A DNA stretch of 64,000 nt from Henricia sp. BOLD:AAB3569 (Eukaryota; Echinodermata; Asteroidea; Spinulosida; Echinasteridae): contig JBBELK010000921.1 of NCBI GenBank assembly GCA_037783545.1, positions 372,001 through 436,000 of the forward strand. The letters are read 5' to 3'. Below are positions 1 through 14,695 of this stretch, piece by piece (position 1 is the stretch's first letter; each line of letters opens with the position of its first letter). A model generated the notes under the pieces. It worked only from the letters and a program-made list of their open reading frames with translations. It had not been told where the DNA came from and did not search any database. The translations under genes and the position numbers were made by a program.

Positions 1-929
1 ACACACAGTGCAGTATATACATGCATACGAGTGTACATAAGCATGTACAATATGCATACATCTGCACTATCCCATAGACAAAGCACACAGTCTGTCTCGG
101 TGCTAGAAGAGTCGCTTGCAAAGCTTGGATCATCATCAAACTTAGTCACAATAGGGAACCCATAGTAAAGTACTATACCAAAGAGGTTAGATCTTGATGA
201 CGTCACCAGGTGTTAGATTACATGTGTCTGAAATTTAATGCCTTGCAAATTGAAAAATCTGTAAAAATTGAACCGTTTGAGATACAATCTTTATTCTTTC
301 GGCACTGGTCATGACTATCCAAGGTCTAAATTTCATGCAGAGACATTGACCTTGAATCTTGTTTCCTATTGGTCGAAAACGAGGCTGCCTTGTCATTTAA
401 AACTGGTAAGCGATGCCGAGATCGTGTCAACGGTGTTAGTCTCAGGACCCCTTGGGCATTCAAAAAATACAAAAAGTGAAGTCGTCACACGAAACAGCCC
501 CCTCTAGTGACGAGTTGAAAAAAGACCAAAACGTATTTTGAATTGGTCAAATGTATATTATCAGCTAAATATTGTGACGTCACGATGACGTAATCAAATA
601 AGAGTTCCTCAAGTATACATTAACCAAGGTCGTTTACTTTCTCCATTGGTCGTATGACCTTGAAAACTATCAGGTGCCTGGACCTGGTCATTAACATGTA
701 ACATACCAAGTTACATTAGTATGACATGCATGATTTGTTGATTTATTATGAATTTTTGAATCTTGTCACTGTGCATATTGTACATGTATATGTACAGTAT
801 GTATTTATATTGTACAAAGTGTACATGTAGTATTATACAGCATGCAGTTTTACATACATACAAACATACAAAAAAGGAAAAGCGGAAAGCCATATGCTCT
901 GTTATCAACAGACATACCTCTAGTTTTTT

Positions 930-1048
930 GGCTTTCCGCACTCCTGCGGAAAGTCCTTGTTTCTGTTCTGATTTTTTTTTTTTTTTTGGCTTTCCGCACT
1001 CCTGCGGAAAGCCTTTGAAACTGTTCTGATTTTTTTTTTTTTTTTTTT
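930..1048 (+). repeat. Two hairpin/T-run modules
   Basis: Each module is a stem-loop (GGCTTTCCGCA, loop CTCC, right arm), a short tail ending GTTCTGA, then a run of about 16 T. The stem-loops lie at 930-956 and 988-1013. The first right arm reads TGCGGAAAGTCC and the second TGCGGAAAGCC. The modules sit between ACCTCTAGTT and AGCTTTTTTTATTC, the same position used elsewhere in the array. The function is unknown. Confidence 0.8.
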
Positions 1049-4000
1049 AGCTTTTTTTATTCTTCTCCCAAAACCTCATAGACAAAGCGCATGGTCTTTC
1101 GGCCTGGCAAAATGGTCACTTGCAAAGCTCGGATCATCATCAAACTTGGTCACAACAATCACCTCATAATGAAGTACTGCACAAATGTGTTTACATTTTG
1201 ATGACGTCATCAGGTGTCGGATTACAAGCGTTTGAAATATATGGCCTTCAAATTGAAACTTCTGTAAAAATTCAACCGTTTGAGATACAAACTTTATTCT
1301 TTCGGCAATGATCATGACTATCCAAGGTCTAAATTTCATACACAGACATTGACCTTGAATCTTGCTTCCTATTGGTCGAAAACGAGGCTGCCCTGTCATT
1401 TAAAACTGGTAGCAGATACAGAGATCGGGTCAAAAGTGTTAGTCTCAAGACCTCTTGGGAATTCCAAAAATACCAAAAGTTAAGTCGTGACACGAAAGAG
1501 CGCCCTCTAGCGGCAAGTTGAAAAATGGCCAAAACCTATTTTGAAGAGATGTCTGTGGCGAAGTTTTTGCAAATTGGCCCAAAATTGGTGCATATGTTCA
1601 CTGAGTGTCAGTGAACACGCCCATACCTTCAAAAGTTTGATGACGTCACCAGGTGTCAAATTACACTCAGTTGATCATGCGTTCTTCTAACGGTTATATC
1701 TAGAGAACGAAAAGGCCGATGGAGGTCAAATTTTGTGTTTTAGGTTTGTTGTGACTTGGTCTAATGCATATTAGCAGCAAAATTTGGTGGCGTAACGATG
1801 ACGTCATCAAATAAGCCCGTTTGTGCAGCATACATTAGCCAAGGTCGTTCACTTCCTCTAATGGGCATATGACCTTGAAACCTAGCAGGGACGTAGACTT
1901 GGTCATTAACATATAACATACCAAGTTACATTAGTGTGACGTCATTTGTTGATTTGTTATGAATTTTTTAATCTGGCAACCTATACTACAGCATACACAC
2001 AGTGCAGTATATACATGTATACGAGTGTAAGCATGTACAATATGCATACATCTGCACTATCCCTTAGACAAAGCACACAGTCTGTCTCGGTGCTAGAAGA
2101 GTCGCTTGCAAAGCTTGGATCATCATCAAACTTAGTCACAATAAGGAACCCATAGTAAAGTACTATACCAAAGAGGTTAGATCTTGATGACGTCACCAGG
2201 TGTCATATTACATGTGTCTGAAATTTAATGCCTTACAAATTGAAAAATCTGTAAAAATTCAACCGTTTGAGATACAATCTTTATTCTTTCGGCACCGGTC
2301 ATGACTATCCAAGGTCTAAATTTCATGCAGAGACATTGACCTTGAATCTTGTTTCCTATTGGTCGAAAACGAGGCTGCCTTGTCATTTAAAACTGGTAAG
2401 CGATGCCGAGATCGTGTCAACGGTGTTAGTCTCAGGACCCTTGGGCATTCAGAAAATACAAAAAGTTAAGTCGTCACACGAAACAGCGCCCTCTAGTGAC
2501 AAGTTGAAAAAAGACCAAAACGTATTTTGAATTGGTCAAATGTATATTATCAGCTAAATATTGTGACGTCACGATGACGTAATCAAATAAGAGTTCCTCA
2601 AGTATACATTAACCAAGGTCGTTTACTTTCTCCATTGGTCGTATGACCTTGAAAACTATCAGGTGCCTGGACCTGGTCATTAACATGTAACATACCAAGT
2701 TACATTAGTATGACATGCATGATTTGTTGATTTATTATGAATTTTTGAATCTTGTCACTGTGCATACTGTACATGTATATGTACGGTATGTATTTATATT
2801 GTACAAAGTGTACATGTAGTATTATACAGCATGCAGTTTTACATGCATACAAACATACAAAAAAAGAAAAGCGGAAAGCCATATGCTCTGTTATCAACAG
2901 ACATACCTCTAGTTAGCTTTTTTTATTCTTCCGTCAAAACCCCATAGACAAAGCGCATGGTCTTTCGGCCTGGCAAAATGGTCACTTGCAAAGCTCGGAT
3001 CATCATCAAACTTGGTCACAACAACCACCTCATAATGAAGTACTGCACAAATGTGTTTACATTTTGATGACGTCATCAGGTGTCAGATTACAAGCGTTTG
3101 AAATATATGGCCTTCAATATTGAAACTTCTGTAACAATCCAACCGTTTGAGATACAAACTTTATTCCTTCGCCAATGGTCATGACTATCGAAGGTCTAAA
3201 TTTCATACACAGACATTGACCTTGAATCTTGCTTCCTATTGGTCGAAAACGAGGCTGCCCTGTCATTTAAAACTGGTAGCAGATACAGAGATCGGGTCAA
3301 AAGTGTTAGTCTCAAGACCTCTTGGGCATTCCAAAAATACCAAAAGTTAAGTCGTGACACGAAAGAGCGCCCTCTAGCGGCAAGTTGAAAAATGGCCAAA
3401 ACCTATTTTGATGAGATGTCTGTGGCGAAGTTTTTGCAAATTGACCCAAAATTGGTGCATATGTTCACTGAGGGTCAGTGAACACGCCCATACCTTCAAA
3501 AGATTGATGACGTCACCAGGTGTCAAATTACACTCAGTTGAACATGCGTTCTTCTAACGGTTATATCTAGAGAACGAAAAGGCCGATAAAGGTCAAATTT
3601 TGTGTTTTAGGTTTGTTGTGACTTGGTCTAATGCATATTAGCAGCAAAATTTGGTGGCGTAACGATGACGTCATCAAATAAGCCCGTTTGTGCAGCAAAC
3701 ATTAGCCAAGGTCGTTCACTTCCTCTAATGGGCGTATGACATTGAAACCTAGCAGGGACGTAGACTTGGTCATTAACATATAACATACCAAGTTACATTA
3801 GTGTGACGTCATTTGTTGATTTGTTATGAATTTTTGAATCTGGCAACCTATACCACAGCATACATACAGTGCAGTATATCGAGTGTACATAAGCATGTAC
3901 AATATGCATACATCTGCACTACCCCATTTCCCATAGACAAAGCACATAGTCTATCTCGCTGCTAGAAGGGTCGCTTGCAAAGCTTGGATCATCATCAAAC

Positions 4001-7000
4001 TTGGTCACCACAAGGAACCCATACTAAAGTACTATACCAAAGAGGTTACATCTTGATGACGTCACCAGGGGTCAGATTACATGTGTCTGAAATTTAATGC
4101 CTTAAAAATTCAAAAATCTGTAAAAATTCAACCGTTTGAGATACAAACATTTTTGTTTCGGCAATGGTCATGACTATCCAATGTCTAAATTTCATGCAGA
4201 GACAATGACCTTGAATCTTGCTTCCTATTGGTCGAAAACGAGGCTGCGTTGTCATTTAAAACTGGTAGCAGATACCGAGATTGGGTCAACGTTGTTAGTC
4301 TCGGGAACCCTTGGGCATTACAAAAATAGCAAAAGTTAAGTCGTCACACAAACGAGCGCCCTCTAGCGGTGAGTTTAAAAATAACCAAAACGTATTTTGA
4401 AGAGATGTTTGCGGCGAAGTTTTTGCTAATTGGCCCAAAATTGGTGCAAGTGTTCACTGAGGGTCAGTGAACATGTCCATACCTTCAAAAGTTTGATGAC
4501 GTCACCAGGTGTCAAATTACACTCGGTTGAACATGCGTTCTTCTAACATATCTGAAGAACGAAAAGGCCGATGAAGGTCAAATTTTGTGTTTTAGGTTTG
4601 TTGTGACTTGTTCTAATGCATATTGTCAGCAAAATCTTGTGGCGTCACGATGTCATCAAATAAGCGCGTTTGTGCAGCATACATTAGCAAAGGTCGTTTA
4701 CTTCCTCCATTGGTCGTATGACCTTGAAACCTAGCAGGTGCATGGACCTGGTCAATAACATGTGACATACCAAGTTACATTAGTATGACATGCATGATTT
4801 GTTGATTTATTATGAATTTTTGAATCTTGTCACTGTGCATGTACATGTACATGTACGGTATGCATTTACATTGTACAAAGTGTAGATGTAGTATTATACA
4901 GCATGCAGTTTTACATGCATACAAACATACAAAAAAAGAAAAGCGGAAAGCCATATGCTCTGTTATCAACAGACATACTTCTAGTTTAGCTTTTTTTATT
5001 CTTCCGTCAAAACCCCATAGACAAAGCACATGGTCCTTCGGCCTGGCAAAATGGTCACTTGCAAAGCTCGGATCATCATCAAACTTGGTCACAACAATCA
5101 CCTCATAGTGAAGTACTGCACAAATGTGTTTACCCATTGATGACGTCATCAGGTGTCAGATTACAAGCGTTTGAAATATATGGCCTTCAATATTAAAACA
5201 TCTGTAAAAATTCAACCGTTTGAGATACAAACTTTATTCCTTCGGCAATGTTCATGACTATCCAAGGTGTAACTTTCGTACACAGACATTGACCTTGAAT
5301 CTTGCTTCCTATTGGTCGAAAACGAGGCTGCCCTGTCATTTAAAACCGGTAGCAGATACAGAGATCGGGTCAAAAGTGTTAGTCTCGGGACCCCTTCGGC
5401 ATTCCAAAAATACCAAAAGTTAAGTCGTGACACGAAAGAGCGCCCTCTAGCGGCAAGTTGAAAAATGGCCAAAACCTATTTTGAAGAGATGTCTGTGGCG
5501 AAGTTTTTGCAAATTGGCCCAAAATTGGTGCATATGTTCACTGAGGGTCAGTGAACATGCCCATACCTTCAAAAGTTTGATGACGTCACCAGGTGTCAAA
5601 TTACACTCAGTTGAACATGCGTTCTTCTAACGGTTATATATAGAGAACGAAAAGGCCGATGGAGGTCAAATTTTGTGTTTTAGGTTTGTTGTGACTTGGT
5701 CTGATGCATATTAGCAGCAAAATTTGGTGGCGTAACGATGACGTCATCAAATAAGCCCGTTTGTGCAGCATACATTTACCAAGGTCGTTCACTTCCTCTA
5801 ATGGGCGTATGACCTTGAAACCTAGCAGGGACGTAGACGTGGTCATTAACATATAACATACCAAGTTACATTAGTGTGACGTCATTTGTTGATTTGTTAT
5901 GAATTTTTGAATCTGGCAACCTATACCACAGCATACACACAGTGCAGTATATACGGGTGTACATAAGCATGAACAATCGCCATACATCTGCACTACCCCA
6001 TTTCCCATAGACAAAGCACAGTCTATCTCGCTGCTAGAAGGGTCGCTTGCAAAGCTTGGATCATCATCAAACTTGGTCACAATAAGGAACCCATACTAAA
6101 GTACTATACAAAAGAGGTTACATCTTTATGACGTCACCAGGGGTCAGATTACATGTATCTGAAATTTAATGCCTTAAAAATTAAAAAAATTGTAAAAATT
6201 CAACCGTTTGAGATACAAACATTTTTGTTTCGGCAATGGTCATGACTATCCAATGTCTAAATTTCATGCAGAGACAATGACCTTGAATCTTGCTTCCTAT
6301 TGGTCGAAAACGAGGCTGCGTTGTCATTTAAAACTGGTAGCAGATACCGAAATTGGGTCAATGTTGTTAGTCTCGGGACCCCTTGGGCATTACAAAAATA
6401 CCAAAAGTTAAGTCGTCACACAAAACAGCGCCCTCTAGCGGCAAGTTGAAAAATTGCCAAAACGCATTTTGAAGAGATGTCTGTGGCGAAGTTTTTGCAA
6501 ATTGGCGCATATGTTCACTGAGGGTCAGTGAATACGCCCATACTTTCAAAGGTTTGATGACGTCACCAGGTGTCAAATTACACTCGCTTGAACGTGCATC
6601 CTTTTAACAGCTATATCTAGAGAACGAAACGGCCGATGAAGGTCAAATATTTTGTTTCAGGTTTGTTGTTACTTGGTCTAACGCATATTAGCAGCAAAAT
6701 TTGGTGGCGTAACGATGACGTTATCAAATAAGCCCGTTTGTACAGCATACATTAGCCAAGGTCGTTCACTTCCTCTAATGGTCGTATGACCTTGAAACCA
6801 AGCAGGGCTGTAGACTTGGTCATTAACATATAACATACCAAGTTACATTAGTGTGACGTCATTTGTTGATTTGTTATGAATTTTTGAATCTGGCAACCTA
6901 TACTACAGCATACACACAGTGCAGTATATACATGTATACGAGTGTACATAAGCATGTACAATATGCACACATCTGCACTATCCCATAGACAAAGCACACA

Positions 7001-10000
7001 GTCTGTCTCGGTGCTAGAAGAGTCGCTTGCAAAGCTTGGATCATCATCAAACTTAGTCACAATAAGGAACCCATAGTAAAGTACTATACCAAAGAGGTTA
7101 GATCTTGATGACGTCACCAGGTGTTAGATTACATGTGTCTGAAATTTAATGCCTTGCAAATTGAAAAATCTGTAAAAATTGAACCGTTTGAGATACAATC
7201 TTTATTCTTTCGGCACTGGTCATGACTATCCAAGGTCTAAATTTCATGCAGAGACATTGACCTTGAATCTTGTTTCCTATTGGTCGAAAACGAGGCTGCC
7301 TTGTCATTTAAAACTGGTAAGCGATGCCGAGATCGTGTCAACGGTGTTAGTCTCAGGACCCCTTGGGCATTCAAAAAATACAAAAAGTGAAGTCGTCACA
7401 CGAAACAGCCCCCTCTAGTGACGAGTTGAAAAAAGACCAAAACGTATTTTGAATTGGTCAAATGTATATTATCAGCTAAATATTGTGACGTCACGATGAC
7501 GTAATCAAATAAGAGTTCCTCAAGTATACATTAACCAAGGTCGTTTACTTTCTCCATTGGTCGTATGACCTTGAAAACTATCAGGTGCCTGGACCTGGTC
7601 ATTAACATGTAACATACCAAGTTACATTAGTATGACATGCATGATTTGTTGATTTATTATGAATTTTTGAATCTTGTCACTGTGCATATTGTACATGTAT
7701 ATGTACAGTATGTATTTATATTGTACAAAGTGTACATGTAGTATTATACAGCATGCAGTTTTACATACATACAAACATACAAAAAAGGAAAAGCGGAAAG
7801 CCATATGCTCTGTTATCAACAGACATACCTCTAGTTTTTTTAGCTTTTTTTATTCTTCCGTCAAAACCCCATAGACAAAGCACATGGTCCTTCGGCCTGG
7901 CAAAATGGTCACTTGCAAAGCTCGGATCATCATCAAACTTGGTCACAACAATCACCTCATAGTGAAGTACTGCACAAATGTGTTTACCCATTGATGACGT
8001 CATCAGGTGTCAGATTACAAGCGTTTGAAATATATGGCCTTCAATATTAAAACATCTGTAAAAATTCAACCGTTTGAGATACAAACTTTATTCCTTCGGC
8101 AATGTTCATGACTATCCAAGGTGTAACTTTCGTACACAGACATTGACCTTGAATCTTGCTTCCTATTGGTCGAAAACGAGGCTGCCCTGTCATTTAAAAC
8201 CGGTAGCAGATACAGAGATCGGGTCAAAAGTGTTAGTCTCGGGACCCCTTCGGCATTCCAAAAATACCAAAAGTTAAGTCGTGACACGAAAGAGCGCCCT
8301 CTAGCGGCAAGTTGAAAAATGGCCAAAACCTATTTTGAAGAGATGTCTGTGGCGAAGTTTTTACAAATTGGCCCAAAATTGGTGCATATGTTCACTGAGG
8401 GTCAGTGAACACGCCCATACCTTCAAAAGTTTGATGACGTCACCAGGTGTCAAATTACACTCAGTTGAACATGTGTTCTTTTAACAGCTACATCTAGAGA
8501 ACGAAAAGGCCGATGAAGGTCAAATTTTGTGTTTTAGGTGTGTTGTGACTTGGTCTAATGCATATTAGCAGCAAAATGTGGTGGCGTAACGATGACGTCA
8601 TCAAATAAGCCCGTTTGTGCAGCATACATTAGCCAAGGTCGTTCACTTCCTCTAATGGGCGTATGACCTTGAAACCTAGCAGGGACGTAGACTTGGTCAT
8701 TAACATATAACATACCAAGTTACATTAGTTTGACGTCATTTGTTGATTTGTTATGAATTTTTGAATCTGGCAACCTATACCACAGCATACACACAGTGCA
8801 GTATATACGAGTGTACATAAGCATGTACAATATGCATACATATGCACTACCCCATTTCCCATAGACAAAGCACATAGTCTATCTCGCTGCTAGAAGGGTC
8901 GCTTGCAAAGCTTGGATCATCATCAAACTTGGTCACAATAAGGAACCCATACTAAAGTACTATACCAAAGAGGTTACATCTTGATGACGTCACCAGGTGT
9001 CAGATTACATGTGTATGGAATTTAATGCCTTAAAAATTCAAAAATCTGTATAAATTTAACCGTTTGAGATACAAACATTTTTGTTTCGGCAATGGTCATG
9101 ACTATCCAATGTCTAAATTTCATACAGAGACAATGACCTTGAATCTTGCTTCCTATTGGTCGAAAACGAGGCTGCGTTGTCATTTAAAAATGGTAGCAGA
9201 CACCGAGATTGGGTCAACGTTGTTAGTCTTGGGACCCCTTGGGCATTACAAAAATACAAAAAGTTAAGCCGTCACACGAAAGAGCGCCCTCTAGCGGCGA
9301 GTTGAAAAATGGCCAAAACTTATTTTAAAGAGTTGTTGCGGCGAAGTTTTTGCTGATTGGCCCAAAATTGGTGCATATGGTCACTGAGGGTCAGTGAACA
9401 TGCCCATACCTTCAAAAGTTTGATAACGTCACCAGCTGTCAAATTACACTCAGTTGAACATGCGTTCTTCTAATATATCTAGAGAACGAAAATGCCGATA
9501 GAGGTCAAATTTTGTGTTTTAGGCTTGTTGTGACTTGTTCCAATGCAGCATATTTTCAGCAAAATCTTTTAACGTCACGATGACGTCAACAAATTAGCGC
9601 GTTTGTGCAGCATAAATTAGCCAAGGTCGTTCACTTCCTGTATTGGTCGTATGACCTTGAAACCTAGCAGGTACGTAGACCTGGTCATTAACATGTAACA
9701 TACCAAGTTACATTAGTATGACATGCATATTTTGTTGATTTATTATGAATTTTTAAATCTTGTCACTGTGCATGTACATGTACGGTATGCATTTACATTG
9801 TACAAAGTGTAGATGTAGTATTATACAGCATGCAGTTTTACATGCATACAAACATACAAAAAAAAGAAAAGCGGAAAGCCATATGCTCTGTTATCAACAG
9901 ACATACCTCTAGTTAGCTTTTTTTATTCTTCTCCCAAAACCCCATAGACAAAGCGCATGGTCTTTCGGCCTGGCAAAATGGTCACTTGCAAAGCTCGGAT

Positions 10001-11968
10001 CATCATCAAACTTGGTCACAACAATCACCTCATAATGAAGTACTGCACAAATGTGTTTACATTTTGATGACGTCATCAGGTGTCAGATTACAAGCGTTTG
10101 AAATATATGGCCTTCAACATTGAAACTTCGGTAAAAATTCAACCGTTTGAGATACAAACTTTATTCCTTCGGCAATGGTCATGACTATCCAAGGTCTAAA
10201 TTTCGTACACAGACATTGACCTTGAATCTTGCTTGCTATTGGTCGAACACGAGGCTGCCCTGTCATTTAAAACTGGTAGCAGATACAGAGATCGGGTCAA
10301 AAGTGTTAGTCTCAAGACCTCTTGGGCATTCCAAAAATACCAAAAGTTAAGTCGTGACACGAAAGAGCGCCCTCTAGCGGCAAGTTGAAAAATGGCCAAA
10401 ACCTATTTTGAAGAGATGTCTGTGGCGAAGTTTTTGCAAATTGGCCCAAAATTAGTGCATATGTTCACTGAGGGTCAGTGAACACGCCCATACCTTCAAA
10501 AGTTTGATGACGTCACCAGGTGTCAAATTACACTCAGTTGAACATGCGTTCATGAGGTCAAATTTTGTGTTTTAGGTTTGTTGTGACTTGGTCTAATGCA
10601 TATTAGCAGCAAAATTTGGTGGCGTAACGATGACGTCATCAAATAAGCCCGTTTGTGCAGCATAAATTAGCCAAGGTCGTTCACTTCCTCTAATGGGCGT
10701 ATGACCTTGAAACCTAACAGGGACGTAGACTTGGTCATTAACATATAACATACCAAGTTACATTAGTGTGACGTCATTTGTTGATTTGTTATTAATTTTT
10801 TAATCTGGCAACCTATACTACAGCATACACACAGTGCAGTATATACGAGTGTACATAAGCATGTACAATCTGCATACATCTGCACTACCCATATCCCATA
10901 GACAAAGCACATAGTCTATCTCGCTGCTAGAAGGGTCGCTTGCAAAGCTTGGATCATCATCAAACTTGGTCACAATAAGGAACTCATAGTAAAGTAATAT
11001 ACCAAAGAGGTTACATCTTGATGACGTCACCAGGTGTCAGATTACATGTGTCTGAAATTTAATGCCTTAAAAATTCAAAAATCTGTAAAAATTCAACCGT
11101 TTGAGATACAAACATTTTTGTTTCGGCAATGGTCATGACTATCCAATGTCTAAATTTCATGCAGAGACAATGACCTTGAATCTTGCTTCCTATTGGTCGA
11201 AAACGAGGCTGCGTTGTCATTTAAAACTGGTGGCAGATACCGAGATTGGGTCAACGTTGTTAGTCTCAAGACCCCTTGGGCATTCCAAAAATACCAAAAA
11301 TTAAGTCGTGACACGAAAGAGCGCCCTCTAGCGGCAAGTTGAAAAATTGCCAAAACGCGTTTTGAACAGATGTCTGTGGCGAGGTTTTTTGAAATTGGCC
11401 CAAAATTGGTGAATATGTTCGCTGAGGGTCAGTGAACATGCCCATACCTTCAAAAGTTTGATGACGTCACCAGGTGTCAAATTACACTCGGTTGAACATG
11501 CATTGTTTTAACAGCTATATCTAGAGAACGAAAAGGCCGATCAAGGTCAAATTTTGTGTTTTAGGTTTGTTGTGACTTGGTCTAATGCATATTAGCACAA
11601 AAATTTGGTGGCGTAACGATAACGTAATCAAATAAGAGTTCCTCAAGTATACATTAACCTAGATCGTTTACTTCCTCCATTGGTCGTATGACCTTCAAAC
11701 CTAGCAGGTGCCTAGACCTGGTCATTAACATGTGACATATCAAGTTACATTAGTATGACATGCATGATTTGTTGATTTATTATGAATTTTTGAATCTTTT
11801 CACTGTGCATGTACATGTACATGTAGGGTATGCATTTACATTGTACAAAGTGTACGTAGTATTATACAGCATGCAGTTTTACATGCATACAAACATACAA
11901 AAAAGAAAAGCGGAAAGCCATATGCTCTGTTATCAACAGACATACCTCTAGTTTTTTTTGTTTTTTTT

Positions 11969-12189
11969 GGCTTTCCGCACTCCTGCGGAAAGCCTTTGAA
12001 ACTGTTCTGATTTTTTTTTTTTTTTGGCTTTCCGCACTCCTGCGGAAAGCCTTTGAAACTGTTCTGATTTTTTTTAAAGCTGTTTCGGTAGGGCCGAAAC
12101 AGCTATTGTTTTCGTTCTGATTTTTTTTCTTTTTGGCTTTCCGCACTCCTGCGGAAAGTCCTTGTTTCTGTTCTGATTTTTTTTTTTTT
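11969..12189 (+). repeat. Four hairpin/T-run modules including an arm-swapped variant
   Basis: Stem-loops lie at 11969-11994, 12026-12051, 12078-12104 and 12135-12161. Each is followed by a tail ending GTTCTGA and a T run. The third has different arms (AGCTGTTTCGG / CCGAAACAGCT, loop TAGGG) but the same layout and tail ending. The fourth has the GTCC ending, which still pairs if G.U is allowed. All are on the + strand. This could be a family of small structured transcripts or a DNA hairpin repeat; I do not recognise it as a known RNA. Confidence 0.8.
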
Positions 12190-12404
12190 AGCTTTTTTTA
12201 TTCTTCCGTCAAAACCCCATAGACAAAGCGCATGGTCTTTCGGCCTGGCAAAATGGTCACTTGCAAAGCTTGGATCATCAAAGTCCTTGTTTCTGTTCTG
12301 ATTTTTTTTTTTTTAGCTTTTTTTATTCTTCCGTCAAAACCCCATAGACAAAGCGCATGGTCTTTCGGCCTGGCAAAATGGTCACTTGCAAAGCTTGGAT
12401 CATC
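12155..12404 (+). repeat. 125-bp tandem duplication in the head of an A-type monomer
   Basis: The segment starting AAAGTCCTTG (12155-12279) is repeated immediately at 12280-12404. It carries a module tail, a T run and the start of the A-type monomer. The first copy breaks off at GGATCATCA. Length is conserved between copies, so it is a recent duplication. Confidence 0.85.
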
Positions 12405-14695
12405 ATCAAACTTGGTCACAACAATCACCTCATTATGAAGTACTGCACAAATGTGTTTACATGTTGATGACGTCATCAGGTGTCAGATTACAAGCGTTTG
12501 AAATATATGGCCTTCAATATTGAAACATCTGTAAAAATTCAACCGTTTCAGATACAAACTTTATTCCTTCGGCAATGGTCATGACTATCCAAGGTCTGAA
12601 TTCCGTACACAGCCATTGACCTTGAATCTTGCTTCCTATTGGTCGAAAACGAGGCTGCCCTGTCATTTAAAACTGGTAGCAGATTCCGAGATCGGGTCAA
12701 AGGTGTTAGTCTCAAGACCCCTTGGGCATTCAAAAAATACCAAAAGTTAAGTCGTCGTACGAAAGAGCGCCCTCTAGCGGCAAGTTGAAAAATGGCCAAA
12801 ACGCATTTTGAAGAGATGTCTGTGGCGAAGTTTTTGCAAATTGGCCCAAAATTGGTGCATATGTTCACTGAGGGTCAGTGAACATGCCCATACCTTCAAA
12901 AGTTTGATGACGTCACTAGGTGTCAAATTACACTCAGTTGAACATGCGTTCTTCTAACGGCTATATCTAGAGAACGAAAAGGCCGATGGAGGTCAAATTT
13001 TGTGTTTTAGTATTGTTGTGACTTAATCTAATGCATATTATCAGCAAAATTTGGTAGCGTAACGATGACGTCATCAAATAAGCGCGTTTGTGCAGCATAC
13101 ATTAGCCAAGGTCGTTCACTTTCTCTATTGGCCGTATGACCTTGAAACCTTGCAGGGACGTAGACTTGGTCATTAACATATAACATACCAAGTTACATTA
13201 GTGTGACGTCATTTGTTGATTTGTTATTAATTTTTTAATCTAGCAACCTATACTACAGCATACACACAGTGCAGTATATATGAGTGTACATAAACATGCA
13301 TACACTATACCCAAGTCCCATAGACAAACCACAGTCTGTATCGTTGGTCTAAGGGTCGCTTGCAAAGCTTTGATCATCATCAAACCTGGTCACAATAAGG
13401 AACCCATAGTAAAGTACTTTACCAAAGATGTTACATCTTGATGACGTCACCAGGTGTCCGATTACATGCGCCTGAAATTGAATGCCTTACAAATTCAAAA
13501 ATCTGTAAAAATTCAACCGTTTGAGATACGAACTTGTTTCCTTCGATACTGGTAATGACTATCCAAGGTCTAAATTTTATGCACAGACATTGACCTTGAA
13601 TCTTGCTTCCTCTTGGTCAAAAACGAGGCTGCCTTGTCATTTAAAACTGGTAGCAGAGTGTACAGAGTGTACATGTAGTATTATACAGCATGCAGTTTTA
13701 CATGCATACAAACATAAACAATACAAAAAGCGGAAAGCCATATGCTCTGTTATCAACAGACATACTTCTAGTTTTATTTCCTCTTGGTACCCCTTCTTTC
13801 TACCCGGCAGTTTACACACTTCTGCTCGTCCGATTCCAGTCAAACTTGGCAGGTAGTTAGTACATCCCCTGAGGATGTGCCACCGTTGCGTAATTTCACA
13901 GTCACGTGACCAGGTGTCGGATTACAGGCAGTCAAAAATCGGTGATTGTCATGTTTAAAAATCTGTAAAAAATCAACCGTTTGAGATACAGAAAAAGTTT
14001 CTTCAGGGTTGACCTTATTTCACAGAGTACTACATTTAGTTTTCATGCAATGACCTTGGACCTCGCTTCCTTTTGGTCGAAAACGAGGCTGGCTCGCCAT
14101 TTAAAACTGGTAGTAGGTATTGAAATGGAGTCTTCTTTGTTAGTCTCAGGACCCCTTGGGCATTTAGAAAATATCAAAAGTTAAGCCGTCACACAAAACA
14201 GCGCCCTCTAGCGACGAGTTGAAAAATGGCCAAAACGTATTTTGAACAGATGTCTGTGGCGAAGTTTTTGCAAATCGGCCCAAAATTGGTACAGGTGTTC
14301 ACCGAGGGTCAGTGAACATGCCCACACCTTCAAAAGTTTGATGACGTCACCAGGTGTCAAATTACAACCAGTTGAACATACATTCTTCTCACAGCTATAT
14401 CTGGAGAACGAAAAGGCCGATGGATGTCAAAGTTTGTGTTTTAGGTTTGTTTTGACTTGGTCTAATGCAAATTACCAGAAAAATGTTGTGACGTCACTAT
14501 GACGTCATCAAATAAGCGAGTTTGTTAAGCAAACGTTTGCCAAGGTCGTTCACTTCCTGTGTGGGTTATATGACCTTGCAACTTAGTAGGTTCCTAGACC
14601 TGGTCATTGACATATGACGTACCAAGTTACATTAGTATGACGTCATTTGTTGACTTGTTATGAATTTTTTAATATTGCAACAAATACACACATTG

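Larger units (their letters stand above)
1..14695 (+). repeat. Tandem satellite array, ~1-kb monomers, block 1
   Basis: About fourteen head-to-tail monomers are visible. The anchor CCGTTTGAGATACAA recurs near 276, 1276, 2263, 3143, 4132, 5216, 6204, 7187, 8070, 9060, 10143, 11097, 13517 and 13977, with a variant near 12542. Spacing is mostly 880-1,090 bp. Two monomer types alternate. Type A begins with a T-rich head and CATAGACAAAGCGCATGG. Type B begins with a TA-rich stretch and CATAGACAAAGCACA. Parts of 0-0.95 kb and 6.9-7.8 kb are essentially identical, as are 4.8-5.5 and 7.85-8.35 kb, so the array has been shuffled by unequal exchange. The unit near 13.65 kb is truncated and fused to a B-type tail. 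The last units (13.8-14.65 kb) are the most diverged, as expected at an array edge. No protein is inferred from it. Confidence 0.93.

Noticed and set aside
1-14695. CRISPR-like array because of regular repeats
   Set aside because: Units are about 1 kb with no short repeat/spacer alternation, and the sequence is eukaryotic.
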